Shown here in pieces: positions 1-8,306 of a DNA stretch of 64,000 bases. The position numbers and the translations under genes are program-made. The first letter of the stretch is position 1, and every line of letters starts with the position of its first letter. The stretch is taken from positions 20,519 to 84,518 of the forward strand of contig JABFGB010000027.1 in assembly GCA_013112715.1 (NCBI GenBank), read 5' to 3'. Origin of the DNA: Chloroflexota bacterium. GTDB lineage: Bacteria; Chloroflexota; Anaerolineae; Aggregatilineales; J027. Under the pieces are notes generated by a model. That model ran no database searches, had not been told where the DNA came from, and was given only the letters and a program-made list of their open reading frames with translations.

Positions 1-755
1 CATACCCAACCATAGGGCATTCTCAATCCCGCCTCTTGAAACTTCACCCACGTTGCACTCTTGGAAAATTCTGCTATCCATTGTTTTTGAAAACTCATGG
101 GCGGGGTAATGAAACCTCTTTTTTGATCTCTCTGATGGATATCCTCAGTCAGTTGCTTGCGGATAAGGTGTGCTTCTTCAAATAAATCATCGAAAAGTTT
201 CCGCTTTTCCTCCCACGTCTCAAGTCCTTGCCACATATTGGAGCGGAGAACTACTCTGGAATATTCTTCTTGATAACTGGCCCCCTCAAACAACCCAATG
301 ATGACACTTCGCACATGAGTAGTAAACGCAATACTTACGAGTGTAGGGCGAATATCTTCTTCCATATAATGATATACAGGCGGGTCTTCTTCACCGTTGA
401 GTTCCACAAGCAGTAGTTGCTCACCTAGTCTTGATGAAAATGCGAGTACCGCGTCTTTATGCTCCCATTGGATTTTTTCGTAAGAAAGCAATGCGTTGAC
501 TATTTCTTGTGTTTCCCGCAAATCTCTAATCGAATAATCGGCATCGTAGTCATACCAAATAGGTCTTTCGCCAAAATGTTGATACCAAGCCTTGAGTGCT
601 AATGGCATCGGCTTACCCAGATCAGTTTCCGTTCGCCTTATCGTTTCAGGGGTACAGCCACGCACTGCTCCTCCCTTTCCCAAAGCGGTACCCCCGATGA
701 AGAACTGAATCTGCCGCATAAACAGATTATATTTATTGATATTCAAGAACCCCAT
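1..755 (-). CDS. SMI1/KNR4-like (SUKH-type) protein, C-terminus cut by window edge
   Basis: The reading frame stays open for 251 codons from an ATG at 755 to the left edge, so the C-terminus is missing. The start has a strong ribosome binding site, GAGGGGGC, 3-10 bases upstream. The product is soluble, without signal peptide or membrane segment. The pattern PLALKAWYQHFGERP near residue 55, then a central hydrophobic stretch and EEDPPVYHY near residue 121, resembles SMI1/KNR4-type proteins. That fold is common in immunity and effector-neutralising proteins. The family call is a pattern match by eye. No toxin gene is visible beside it, so an immunity role is unproven. Confidence 0.5.
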   Translation of the reverse strand, partial: MGFLNINKYNLFMRQIQFFIGGTALGKGGAVRGCTPETIRRTETDLGKPMPLALKAWYQHFGERPIWYDYDADYSIRDLRETQEIVNALLSYEKIQWEHKDAVLAFSSRLGEQLLLVELNGEEDPPVYHYMEEDIRPTLVSIAFTTHVRSVIIGLFEGASYQEEYSRVVLRSNMWQGLETWEEKRKLFDDLFEEAHLIRKQLTEDIHQRDQKRGFITPPMSFQKQWIAEFSKSATWVKFQEAGLRMPYGWV

Positions 756-766
756 GCTTGCCCCCT

Positions 767-880
767 CTATCGTTCAAAATATTCGATTTCCAGACCCCAT
801 CGTTTAGGTATCGCTCTGCTGATAAATGTATGACAAACCGAATACCATAGGCCAATCATAGGGAACCAACCATCCATCAT
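767..880 (-). pseudogene. Possible degenerate gene end or 37-residue small ORF
   Basis: A short frame starts ATGATG at 880 and stops 12 bases before the ATG of the next minus-strand gene, ending in KRWGLEIEYFER. A second frame over the same stretch reads KDWHDGWLVPYDWPMVFGLS and stops near 808. Both look protein-like, and a single frameshift near 808 would join them. This suggests the remnant of a frameshifted gene end rather than a working gene. No ribosome binding site precedes the ATG. Confidence 0.2.
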
Positions 881-922
881 GCCAGTCTTTAGAAAATAAC
901 GCTACGATTGGAGGGAACCCCT

Positions 923-2077
923 ATGAATAAGAAACTTTTCTTGCTGATTTTCCTTTTTACGCTCCTAATGCCATCTTTATCAGCCCGTGCCACTGAGGAA
1001 ACCCCTGCGCTTTTAATATCCCAAGCATGGCGCGAAGGCGGTCATTCCGACCTGTGGTGGTGGAAAGATAATCAGGCCGTCGAGTTTGATGGCTGTCAAG
1101 GCGATGTGGTGGAATCCGCCATGCAGCTTTCGCCTACCCAGCGGGTAGTGGCCTATCTCGCAACCGCCCAAATTTGGATTGATAATCTTGAAGAAGGCTG
1201 GGCAGGCAGCGGGGCAGATTTTCCCAATGATGTGCTTCTGTGTGATTTAAATACTGGCGAGATAACACGCATTGCGGGTCAACCCGAAAACGCGACGGTG
1301 AGTGAGGATGAGCAGTGGTATTATATCAGCCATTCTGAACCCATATGGTCACCTGATGGCACGCGGGTGGCATGGTCTGAATATATAAGTGATACGGGGC
1401 TGTTACGATTAATGGCCTATAATCTCGCAACTGGCGAAACTGAAACACTGGTCAGCGATTTAAATCCCCAAGGTTTCGGCGATATATCCATGATTCGGCG
1501 GGTGTTCTGGTCAGATGTAGGAATTGGCGTGGAAAACTTCACTGGATTTGAGGTGTACAACGATGTGACAGGTGAACTCCTCAACACCGTTATATTTCCC
1601 AAGTATTCCAACTTTCAATTTTGGATTACCTATCAATCCAAAACGTATATCGCCTATTACGATGCCACAGCGGTATGGTACCTCATAGACCCATTGACCG
1701 GGGATGACCAATTGATGCCCGGCCTGCCGGAGTTATATAACCCGGCCAATCCAGATGGGCTGGTAGTTCGATATGATGTGCATATTAACCCACCACCGAA
1801 TGACATAACACCACCATTTCCACAGCCCCGCTGGTCAGTGATAGATGGCAGCAATGTCATTCCACTGGAAGGCGACAATGGAATGCAAACTTTTAACCAT
1901 CGGGTCGCCATTTCACCGGATGGGCAAAGTGTTGCCTACGTCACTGAAGACCAATTGTGGCTGTGGCACGCGGGCGAAAGTCAGTTGGCGAAGGGTATGG
2001 AAGATTTTGTCCTCGACAGCCCATATGAGTGCCTCGTCTGGACGCCGCTGGCATGGAGGGTAGGCGTGACGGAATAA
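923..2077 (+). CDS. Secreted beta-propeller (TolB/WD40-like) protein
   Basis: The protein has 384 residues. It begins MNKKLFLLIFLFTLLMPSLS, a signal peptide with likely cleavage after SARA, so it should be exported. The mature part carries repeats of the TolB/WD40-like kind: WSPDGTRVAWSEY near residue 150 and ISPDGQSVAYVTEDQLWLW near residue 340, each followed by a short beta segment. Such proteins usually form a beta-propeller for binding. No catalytic motif is visible. A TTG lies 15 bases upstream in frame, but GGAGG at 910-914 fits the ATG at 923. It is convergent with the ABC transporter gene, and a hairpin lies between them. Confidence 0.7.
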   Translation: MNKKLFLLIFLFTLLMPSLSARATEETPALLISQAWREGGHSDLWWWKDNQAVEFDGCQGDVVESAMQLSPTQRVVAYLATAQIWIDNLEEGWAGSGADFPNDVLLCDLNTGEITRIAGQPENATVSEDEQWYYISHSEPIWSPDGTRVAWSEYISDTGLLRLMAYNLATGETETLVSDLNPQGFGDISMIRRVFWSDVGIGVENFTGFEVYNDVTGELLNTVIFPKYSNFQFWITYQSKTYIAYYDATAVWYLIDPLTGDDQLMPGLPELYNPANPDGLVVRYDVHINPPPNDITPPFPQPRWSVIDGSNVIPLEGDNGMQTFNHRVAISPDGQSVAYVTEDQLWLWHAGESQLAKGMEDFVLDSPYECLVWTPLAWRVGVTE

Positions 2078-2109
2078 AAAACCCTCAAAAGTTGGCCTTC
2101 TGAGGGTTT
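2075..2109. terminator. Bidirectional rho-independent terminator
   Basis: AAACCCTCA at 2079-2087 pairs with TGAGGGTTT at 2101-2109. On the minus strand the stem is followed by a run of six T, placed correctly to end the ABC exporter transcript. On the plus strand it follows the beta-propeller stop codon, but the tail is weaker. Confidence 0.75.
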
Positions 2110-2132
2110 GAAATTGGCAAGGGCGGGAACAC

Positions 2133-4133
2133 TTAATCAGCGCTTACCGCTTCGGTTTCAATTTCCGGCGCGTATTCCCGATTAAACTGGGTGTGATAAA
2201 GTTCGGTATACAACCCGCCCTTTGCCAGCAGTTCGGCATGTGTACCGCGCTCAACCACCTGCCCGCGATTCATCACCAGAATTAGATCGGCTTTCAAAAT
2301 CGTGCTGAGGCGGTGAGCAATCACCACGCTGGTACGCCCCTGCATGACTTTTTCCAGCGCGGCCTGAATCAGCGCCTCCGACTGCGAATCGAGATGCGAG
2401 GTCGCTTCATCCAGCACCAGAATGCGTGGGTTCTTTAGCAGTACCCGTGCGATGGCGATCCGTTGTTTTTCGCCCCCACTGAGCCGATAGCCGCGTTCCC
2501 CCGCCACCGTTTCATAGCCCTCTGGCAGCGCCGCAATAAAGTCATGGATATTGGCCGCCCGACACGCCGCCTCAATTTCGGCTTGGGTGGCATCCGGCTT
2601 GGCATACAGCAGATTCATCCGCAGCGTATCATGGAAAAGATAGGTTTCCTGTGTCACCATTCCAATCTGCTCACTCAGCGATTTGAGGGTCACATCCCGT
2701 AAATCATGCCCATCAATCAAAATCCGGCCTTCGGTGGGGTCATACAGTCGCGGCAGCAGATAGGTAATCGTCGTCTTGCCAGCCCCGCTAGGCCCAACCA
2801 GAGCCACCAACTGCCCCGGCTGAATCTCAAAACTCACCCCATCCAATGCCCATGTGCGAGCCTGCGATTTTTCGGCGGATTCAGAATTGCCATTTTCAGT
2901 AGCCCCATTACCATTCGCGGCGGATTTGGGTTTACTCGTGTCATCATCCGACAGCACTTTTTTGACACTTTCCATGCCGTGCCGTTCGACTTCCGACAAA
3001 AAGCCTACCGTCCCCGCATCGTCATAATCAAAGCTGACCTTCTCAAATGTGACTGCCCCTTGAACATCCTTTAGGGCCACCGCGTCCGGTTTCTCGGCGA
3101 CTTCCAACGGCATATCCAGCACTTCAAATACCCGCTCAAAACTAATCATGGAGGTTACAAAATCCACCGGAGCATTCACCAATGCCTGCAAGGGGCCATA
3201 CAATTGGCTGAGTAGCGCCGCAAACGCCACAATCGTTCCAATCGAGAACGACCCATCCAACACCAGCCGTCCGCCGATATAGTAAACAATCGCCGTACCT
3301 GCTGCCCCGATGAGGCCGAGGAAAGCAAAGAACATACTCCCACTGACGGCCTGCTTAACCCCGGCATCACGCACTCCAGCAGCCCGTTTGCGGAAACGCT
3401 GATCTTCGTCGTCCGCCCGGCCAAACAACTTGACCAGCATCGCCCCGCTGATATTAAGCGTTTCATTCATCAGCGCGTTCATTTTGGCGTTTTCGCTCAT
3501 CTGCTCTTTGGTAATCTTGCGGAGAACCGGGGTCATGCGCCGTGCCGGGATGATAAACAGCGGCACAACCATCAAGCCCAACAGCGTCAGCCGCCATTCC
3601 AATGCCAGCATCACAATCAAGGTCGCTACCACCATCGTCGTGTTGGTCACAATACTGACCAAAGTCGTATTAACCGCCCGCTGTGCGCCCACCACGTCAT
3701 TATTCAGACGGCTCATCAATTCGCCCGTCTTGGTATTGGTGAAAAATCGCAGCGACATCCGTTGCAGATGATTAAACAGGCCCGCGCGTAGGTCAAAAAT
3801 CAACCCTTCACCGATACTGGCATTGAGCCAGCGTTGAATCACCAATACCGTCGCATTCAGGAGTGGCACAATCATCAACAGTGCCGCCAGCACCGTCAGC
3901 AAATTCACATCTTCATTCGGCAGGGCATTGTCAATCAATTCCCGCAAAATCAGCGGCGACACCAACCCCAACCCCGATGAAATCAAAATCGTGACCAGCA
4001 TCCCTAAAATTTGCCTACGATAGGGACGGGCATAGCTGAATACCCGTTTCAGCAAGGGCCATGTCAATTTTTCGGGTTTTGACCCGTCTGACATGTAAAG
4101 CAATCTCCACCAACCCGCATCATGAAACCCCAT
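2133..4133 (-). CDS. ABC exporter, fused permease and ATPase
   Basis: This is a half-transporter of the MsbA/BmrA type that would export a lipid, drug or peptide as a homodimer. The N-terminal 350 residues hold six predicted membrane helices. The nucleotide-binding domain follows with Walker A GPSGAGKTT near 450, signature LSGGEKQRIAIARVLL, Walker B ILVLDEATSHLD and the switch His in IAHRLS. Between the first strand (VTFEKVSFDYDD) and the strand ALDGVSFEI lies an extra stretch of about 50 residues rich in Ser, Asn, Glu and Lys, which most family members lack. Start choice is uncertain: a TTG at 4166 and ATGs at 4142, 4133 and 4094 share the frame. The ATG at 4133 has GGGGGA at good spacing, and that at 4094 has GGTGGAG. 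No substrate can be inferred. Confidence 0.88.
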   Translation of the reverse strand: MGFHDAGWWRLLYMSDGSKPEKLTWPLLKRVFSYARPYRRQILGMLVTILISSGLGLVSPLILRELIDNALPNEDVNLLTVLAALLMIVPLLNATVLVIQRWLNASIGEGLIFDLRAGLFNHLQRMSLRFFTNTKTGELMSRLNNDVVGAQRAVNTTLVSIVTNTTMVVATLIVMLALEWRLTLLGLMVVPLFIIPARRMTPVLRKITKEQMSENAKMNALMNETLNISGAMLVKLFGRADDEDQRFRKRAAGVRDAGVKQAVSGSMFFAFLGLIGAAGTAIVYYIGGRLVLDGSFSIGTIVAFAALLSQLYGPLQALVNAPVDFVTSMISFERVFEVLDMPLEVAEKPDAVALKDVQGAVTFEKVSFDYDDAGTVGFLSEVERHGMESVKKVLSDDDTSKPKSAANGNGATENGNSESAEKSQARTWALDGVSFEIQPGQLVALVGPSGAGKTTITYLLPRLYDPTEGRILIDGHDLRDVTLKSLSEQIGMVTQETYLFHDTLRMNLLYAKPDATQAEIEAACRAANIHDFIAALPEGYETVAGERGYRLSGGEKQRIAIARVLLKNPRILVLDEATSHLDSQSEALIQAALEKVMQGRTSVVIAHRLSTILKADLILVMNRGQVVERGTHAELLAKGGLYTELYHTQFNREYAPEIETEAVSAD

Positions 4134-4313
4134 GTGCAGCATTCCCCCATTCTTATTGACCAACAATCAAGTAGAACTATTGTACAACCTACTCGCCAGA
4201 GAATCACCTAGACAAAGGGGCAGGATTTCCCCATTTTTAAGGGGGGCGGGATGGCTAATATCTATGGTAAGATGCAGTAGATTATTGGTGCTATCAAACA
4301 GGGTGATCCTCTT

Positions 4314-4937
4314 ATGCCAAACGCCTCGCGCAGTCAGATCGAAAGCCGAGTGATTATCTTGGCACTCACCATTTTTCTCCTCAGCATGATCCTCTATACG
4401 TTGCTGCCCGTCCTCACCAATGTGGATGTCCCCTTCCCACCAAATGCCGTCCTGATTGTTTTTGCCGGAATTTTGCTGATGCTCTATTTCTTCTGGCTCA
4501 AAGTAGAAGTGGCATTGGTCACAGGCTGTCTGCTGCTGGCGATGTCGTTGGGGTCGGCCCTTTCGCGGCAGGAAAACTTGGTTAGGATGTATAACGATTA
4601 CACCAATGAAGCCACCGACATCGCATGGCCCATTATCCCAGTGATTATCGGCCTCGCCTTTTTTGTCATCCATCTGGTCAAATTGCAACACCATGACAAA
4701 ATTATCCGCCACCTTGATCCCGACAGTTGGGCTTTAGCGCCATCAGTAGTCATTGTATTTGGCTCATTTTTCCTGCTGGTCGAATCATTCTTGACGGAAT
4801 GGGCACAGCAGGGGGCAGTCTTGACGGTATTGATTATTGTGATTGACAGCATCTTGATCGTGCGTGAAATGAAATCCATCCGGGCCAGTGTGCTGTCGGA
4901 ATCAGGCACTCAAGCAAAAGTCGGTTCCAAGAAATAA
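4314..4937 (+). CDS. Hypothetical multi-pass membrane protein
   Basis: This 207-residue protein has about five hydrophobic segments, near residues 12-34, 43-61, 63-80, 103-121 and 138-175. The stretch between the second and third helix carries WLKVEVAL. The C-terminus is a short basic tail ending GSKK. No catalytic motif or recognised domain is visible. It is transcribed divergently from the ABC exporter, about 180 bases away, and stands alone. A role in the cytoplasmic membrane is all that can be said. Confidence 0.6.
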   Translation: MPNASRSQIESRVIILALTIFLLSMILYTLLPVLTNVDVPFPPNAVLIVFAGILLMLYFFWLKVEVALVTGCLLLAMSLGSALSRQENLVRMYNDYTNEATDIAWPIIPVIIGLAFFVIHLVKLQHHDKIIRHLDPDSWALAPSVVIVFGSFFLLVESFLTEWAQQGAVLTVLIIVIDSILIVREMKSIRASVLSESGTQAKVGSKK

Positions 4938-5135
4938 GGCAAAAACCGCATAAAAGCCATAAAAAAGTTCACTTAGAATGATTCACTTCAAAGGCGGCCT
5001 TCTCGTCAATAGTCATTTGATTAACCTCAATAACAGAAAAAGTATTATGAATTTACAAAATTAATTCTATTTAGAGATAAACCATTGTAAAATTGAAGAT
5101 GGTTTTAAAATACTTTTCGGAGGAATATATCTCAT

Positions 5136-6011
5136 ATGCAAGAGTTGGAAAAAGCGCGCCAGTTAATTCTAGAAAAACGCTATGACGAAGCCCGTATGCT
5201 TTTGGAAGAACTAAACCACCCTATCGCCAGAAAATGGCTGGTTAAAATTGACGAAATAGCTGATAGAAACCCTCCTGTAAAAACTTCAGGCCAATTAGTA
5301 GCAAAGAACACAAACAAAAAATCTTCCAACAGAGGATATAGTCCGATTTTAGTGACTCTTGTCGCAAGTATCTTATTTTATCTGATTGGGTTGGGGAGCG
5401 GGGCAGTGCTATTTGGTAAGTCAACAGATGCCAAATCAAACCAGGAAGCTCTTGTCCCATCTTTGACACAAACAGCATCAGCAACCTCTACCCCATCGGT
5501 CACTTGGACACCATCGTCCACTGCTACTCCATCAGTAACCCCAACGGCATCAGCCACTCGGACACCATTACCAACGGCTACCCCATCAGCTACAATAACA
5601 CCTTCTGCCACTTTGACTCCTCAATTTGACCCTGTTGATGCACAAAGAGCTAAAAATCTAGTGAGAGAAAGAATGCAGAATTCAGCAATTATCCGATTTG
5701 GAGAAGAAGATATATTTAACTACTTCTATTATGGGCCTCTGGCACTTGGGAGTCATTGGGAGATAGGTGACTATTCGGTCAATTTCGACTCTGTCGGACG
5801 TTACAGCGTTAGTATTCCAGTTAAATATGTCTTTATGTGTACCCCAGATACAGGACTTGACGAAACTGGTTGCGCTGAATACTTTGCGAACGAAATGGGA
5901 TGGGAAATGCCCAATTGCACCGCTGAATGGTTGGTAATTCTGGATACTCAAGAAATCGTACAAATGAATGATTGTGCTGATATTCTCTTCGACCAACTTC
6001 CAAGCAACTAA
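5136..6011 (+). CDS. Membrane-anchored protein with helical N-terminus and Thr/Pro-rich linker
   Basis: The 291-residue product has three parts. A cytosolic helical segment (residues 1-45, EKARQLILEKRYDEARMLLE) resembles one tetratricopeptide-type repeat. A single membrane helix follows near residues 70-92. An extracellular linker near 108-165 is made of Thr, Ser, Pro and Ala. The C-terminal domain of about 120 residues contains four cysteines (CTPDTGLDETGC, then MPNC and NDCAD) that could form disulfides. GGAGG lies 13 bases before the ATG. The same plan recurs in the protein at 27491-28453. Function unknown. Confidence 0.6.
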   Translation: MQELEKARQLILEKRYDEARMLLEELNHPIARKWLVKIDEIADRNPPVKTSGQLVAKNTNKKSSNRGYSPILVTLVASILFYLIGLGSGAVLFGKSTDAKSNQEALVPSLTQTASATSTPSVTWTPSSTATPSVTPTASATRTPLPTATPSATITPSATLTPQFDPVDAQRAKNLVRERMQNSAIIRFGEEDIFNYFYYGPLALGSHWEIGDYSVNFDSVGRYSVSIPVKYVFMCTPDTGLDETGCAEYFANEMGWEMPNCTAEWLVILDTQEIVQMNDCADILFDQLPSN

Positions 6012-6052
6012 AAATGTAGAAACTTAGGCTCACATCGGAATAGCTAACCCAA

Positions 6053-6082
6053 CAAAAAACGCGCCCTCCCTCTTGAGCGCGT
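6053..6082 (-). terminator. Terminator of the DUF4870-like gene
   Basis: ACGCGC at 6059-6064 pairs with GCGCGT at 6077-6082. Read on the minus strand, the GC-rich stem is followed by TTTTTT, placed about 60 bases after the stop at 6139. On the plus strand it may also slow transcription from the gene ending at 6011. Confidence 0.65.
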
Positions 6083-6138
6083 CCTTTGTTTCCCTCTGTT
6101 CTAGCTGTTCTAGTTCTACTGCTTAGGTGATAGACTCC

Positions 6139-6990
6139 CTAGATCACGGATCCAAGCATCCCGTTTTTCAATTGGTCATCCAGCCAGTCCGCAATATACG
6201 GATAGCGATAGATGCGGCCCTTGTACGCGGCGTCGGCGGCAATCATGCTATAGACCACCATACCGAGCGGCAGGACAAATACACTGAACAGCACCAGCCC
6301 GACCAACAGCAGGACGAAGAAGATCAGGAATGGGATACCAATCAGCACAAGGCTTAACACCGCCGATATAGCAATCAATGTCCCCAAGACCAGCGTCCCC
6401 GCCAACAGCAGCACCAGCGCCCCGACTGTACCGACCACCTGAATCGTGAAGGCTTGCAGTGCGTGGAAGGCCACAAACTCGGATTTATTGCGGAAGGCCA
6501 GATAAATCCCCAGTGGGATGAGCACCGTCAACAGCACCCCCGGCGCGGCGGCAATCGCCACCAAAATGGTAAGCAGGGCGCTTGCGTGTGCAATCGCGGC
6601 CCATGTGCGTTCCGTATCTTGCACTTCACCCGATATGGCACGGGTTTGATAGCGATGCTTGGGTGGAGCTTTGACATTGATGTCGCGGAAATTCCACTGT
6701 CGCTTTTGTTTGTGGCTGTCGCCTACACGCGGTTGGGGCATGGGCGCGTCGTTGTAGAGGCTCTGGCGATAATACTTGCGCTCATATTCCCGCACAATCG
6801 CATCGTCATCGGCGACTCCCTGCATTGGCGGTTCGTTTGTGGGTGGGGCTTCTTCTAAGCGTGACCCAATCCGCACCGGAATCGGGATCGCCCCGTCATC
6901 ATTGGGTTGATAATTCCAATCTTGCTTGGGTTCACCATTGCCACCCTCAACAGGCACTGCCGGGTCAATGGTTTTATCATAGTCGCTCAT
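6139..6990 (-). CDS. DUF4870-like membrane protein with long charged N-terminus
   Basis: The C-terminal half (about residues 130-265) matches the DUF4870/Tic20-like membrane family: AAIAHASALLTILV, a short loop with LAFRNKSEFVAFHALQAFT, and two more long hydrophobic segments. Typical members have about 110 residues. Here a hydrophilic 125-residue N-terminal extension rich in Pro, Arg and Asp precedes the domain and is probably cytosolic and disordered. The last residues, YIADWLDDQLKNG, form an amphipathic tail. The start ATG at 6990 is preceded by GAGGAGT. The family's function is not established. Confidence 0.7.
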   Translation of the reverse strand: MSDYDKTIDPAVPVEGGNGEPKQDWNYQPNDDGAIPIPVRIGSRLEEAPPTNEPPMQGVADDDAIVREYERKYYRQSLYNDAPMPQPRVGDSHKQKRQWNFRDINVKAPPKHRYQTRAISGEVQDTERTWAAIAHASALLTILVAIAAAPGVLLTVLIPLGIYLAFRNKSEFVAFHALQAFTIQVVGTVGALVLLLAGTLVLGTLIAISAVLSLVLIGIPFLIFFVLLLVGLVLFSVFVLPLGMVVYSMIAADAAYKGRIYRYPYIADWLDDQLKNGMLGSVI

Positions 6991-7171
6991 ACACTACTCC
7001 TCTACCGAAGTTCCACAAATGATGTGTGGTGTTGATTGTCCCTGTTTGTTGTTTTGTTGTTTGTTGTGTTCAATCATCTATACGCAGGCTTTTGGATTGG
7101 GTTGCAGCGTTTTGAAAACTTCATGGAACTGTTAGTTGTTCTTTACACCTATGAAAAATTTCCGCAATCGC

Positions 7172-7200
7172 TTGACGCTAATCCCGTCTTGACGCACAAT
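7172..7200 (+). promoter_or_regulatory. Candidate sigma-70 promoter for the FHA gene
   Basis: TTGACG at 7172-7177 and CACAAT at 7195-7200 are 17 bases apart, about 50 bases before the FHA protein start. The -35 box is close to consensus and the -10 box weak. Further upstream, 7043-7070 is low-complexity TTGTT repeats. Confidence 0.3.
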
Positions 7201-7252
7201 TTGAAAGTGCTTGAAGGGGGATTTCAAGGACCAAAAGGTTTGGAAGACTACT

Positions 7253-8023
7253 ATGAGCAACCCATTGGAATACAAAATACAAGACTTGTTTGAGGCGTTC
7301 GTGTTTATGCGCCGACAGGGAGCCGCCCCTGACCACGCCCTGCAAGAACTCAAACGTCTGCGCCCTGTCATTTCCACTGCCGAACGCGAACAAATCGCGG
7401 GTCTCATTCGCCAATGGGAAATGAATGAAGGATTACATCATCCCCCCAATCCAAATGCCAAGATTAGCCCACCCCCACCGCCAAAATCCTCTATGCCAGA
7501 GCCGCCTACCGACGATATTGCCTGCCCACAATGCGGTAAACCAAATCCACCTCATGCAGGTTATTGTTATGCCTGCGGAACGCTCTTGGTCAAGACAGGA
7601 TTGTCGCAGGGAACACAACAACTCATCGTCGAAGACGAAGGCCTTGCGGGTACAACCTTTGGTAGCCTGTCCAATTTAATCCTCAAGGTGCAAGGATATG
7701 ACCACGACCCAATCAAATTGGCGATGGACGATTCCAAAGAGATGATTATGGGCCGCACCGCCCCCGACAGTGTGTTAGTACCAGATGTGGATTTGACCAG
7801 ATATGACGGTAAGGATAGGGGGGTATCCCGTGTTCATGCCACCCTGCGCTATCGGGATAACGCCATTACGATTACCGACATGGGCAGTGTCAACCACACC
7901 TATCTCAACGGCGAGCGGGTCTACCCCCAAGAAGTCCGTGTATTGCGTGATGGGGATGAACTAAAATTAGGGCGCTTGGTGATGCGGGTTGTGTTTGAAA
8001 AACAACTGCGCCGCATCCGCTAG
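7253..8023 (+). CDS. FHA-domain protein with zinc ribbon
   Basis: The protein has 256 residues. The N-terminal 60 form helices with no clear match. Residues about 88-108 hold a zinc ribbon, CPQCGKPNPPHAGYCYACG, with four cysteines in two CxxC pairs. The last 110 residues are a forkhead-associated domain: IMGRTAPDSV, then VSRVHATLRYRDN with the Ser/Arg/His that contact phosphothreonine, and the SVNHTYLNGERV turn. FHA domains bind phosphothreonine peptides, so this protein probably reads signals from Ser/Thr kinases such as the one at 37318-38547. That link is inference. A TTG at 7211 is in frame, but the ATG at 7253 has GGAAG at good spacing. Confidence 0.82.
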   Translation: MSNPLEYKIQDLFEAFVFMRRQGAAPDHALQELKRLRPVISTAEREQIAGLIRQWEMNEGLHHPPNPNAKISPPPPPKSSMPEPPTDDIACPQCGKPNPPHAGYCYACGTLLVKTGLSQGTQQLIVEDEGLAGTTFGSLSNLILKVQGYDHDPIKLAMDDSKEMIMGRTAPDSVLVPDVDLTRYDGKDRGVSRVHATLRYRDNAITITDMGSVNHTYLNGERVYPQEVRVLRDGDELKLGRLVMRVVFEKQLRRIR

Positions 8024-8030
8024 ATTGTCC

Positions 8031-8091
8031 GGGTAAGAAGTTTTCGTTCATGAGGCTTTTCTCTCATGGGAAATTCATCTTACTTTTACCC
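8031..8091. other. Nested hairpin downstream of the FHA gene
   Basis: CATGAG at 8049-8054 pairs with CTCATG at 8063-8068, and GGGTAAGA at 8031 faces TCTTAC...TACCC ending at 8091. No T-run follows, so a classical terminator is unlikely. It could stabilise the 3' end of the FHA mRNA. Confidence 0.35.
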
Positions 8092-8194
8092 AAAACTCAG
8101 CCATCTGCCTTAATCTGATAGCATGACGTTCCTGAGGTAGTTGTGACGGTACATGGTATTCAGAAGTGTAGATGTAGCGGAACGTTGATCAATG

Positions 8195-8226
8195 CCAATA
8201 TCGGAGATGCGCGTCACTGATATTGG
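8195..8226. other. Perfect 8-bp inverted repeat
   Basis: CCAATATC at 8195-8202 and GATATTGG at 8219-8226 are separated by 16 bases. It lies between the nested hairpin and the strong terminator at 8232. It may be a protein-binding palindrome or an RNA hairpin. No function can be assigned. Confidence 0.35.
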
Positions 8227-8231
8227 AGAAA

Positions 8232-8278
8232 CAAAAAAACACCGTACTGGTTGTCCCCCCTCACCAGTACGGTGTTTT
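8232..8278 (-). terminator. Strong rho-independent terminator of the serA operon
   Basis: A perfect 15-bp stem is formed by 8236-8250 and 8264-8278 around a 13-base C-rich loop. On the minus strand it is followed by T-rich sequence and lies 30-70 bases after the serA stop codon, so it should end that transcript. The plus-strand tail, TTTT, is shorter. Confidence 0.9.
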
Positions 8279-8306
8279 ACATTTCGATAGATCGTTTGGT
8301 CAGTCT

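Noticed and set aside
5480..5630. Short-period DNA repeats that could suggest a repeat array
   Set aside because: They encode the Thr/Pro/Ser linker of the membrane protein. There are no spacers and no direct repeats of CRISPR size.
7036..7293. Small hydrophobic plus-strand frame before the FHA gene
   Set aside because: It begins in low-complexity TTGTT sequence, lacks a good ribosome binding site and overlaps the FHA start.
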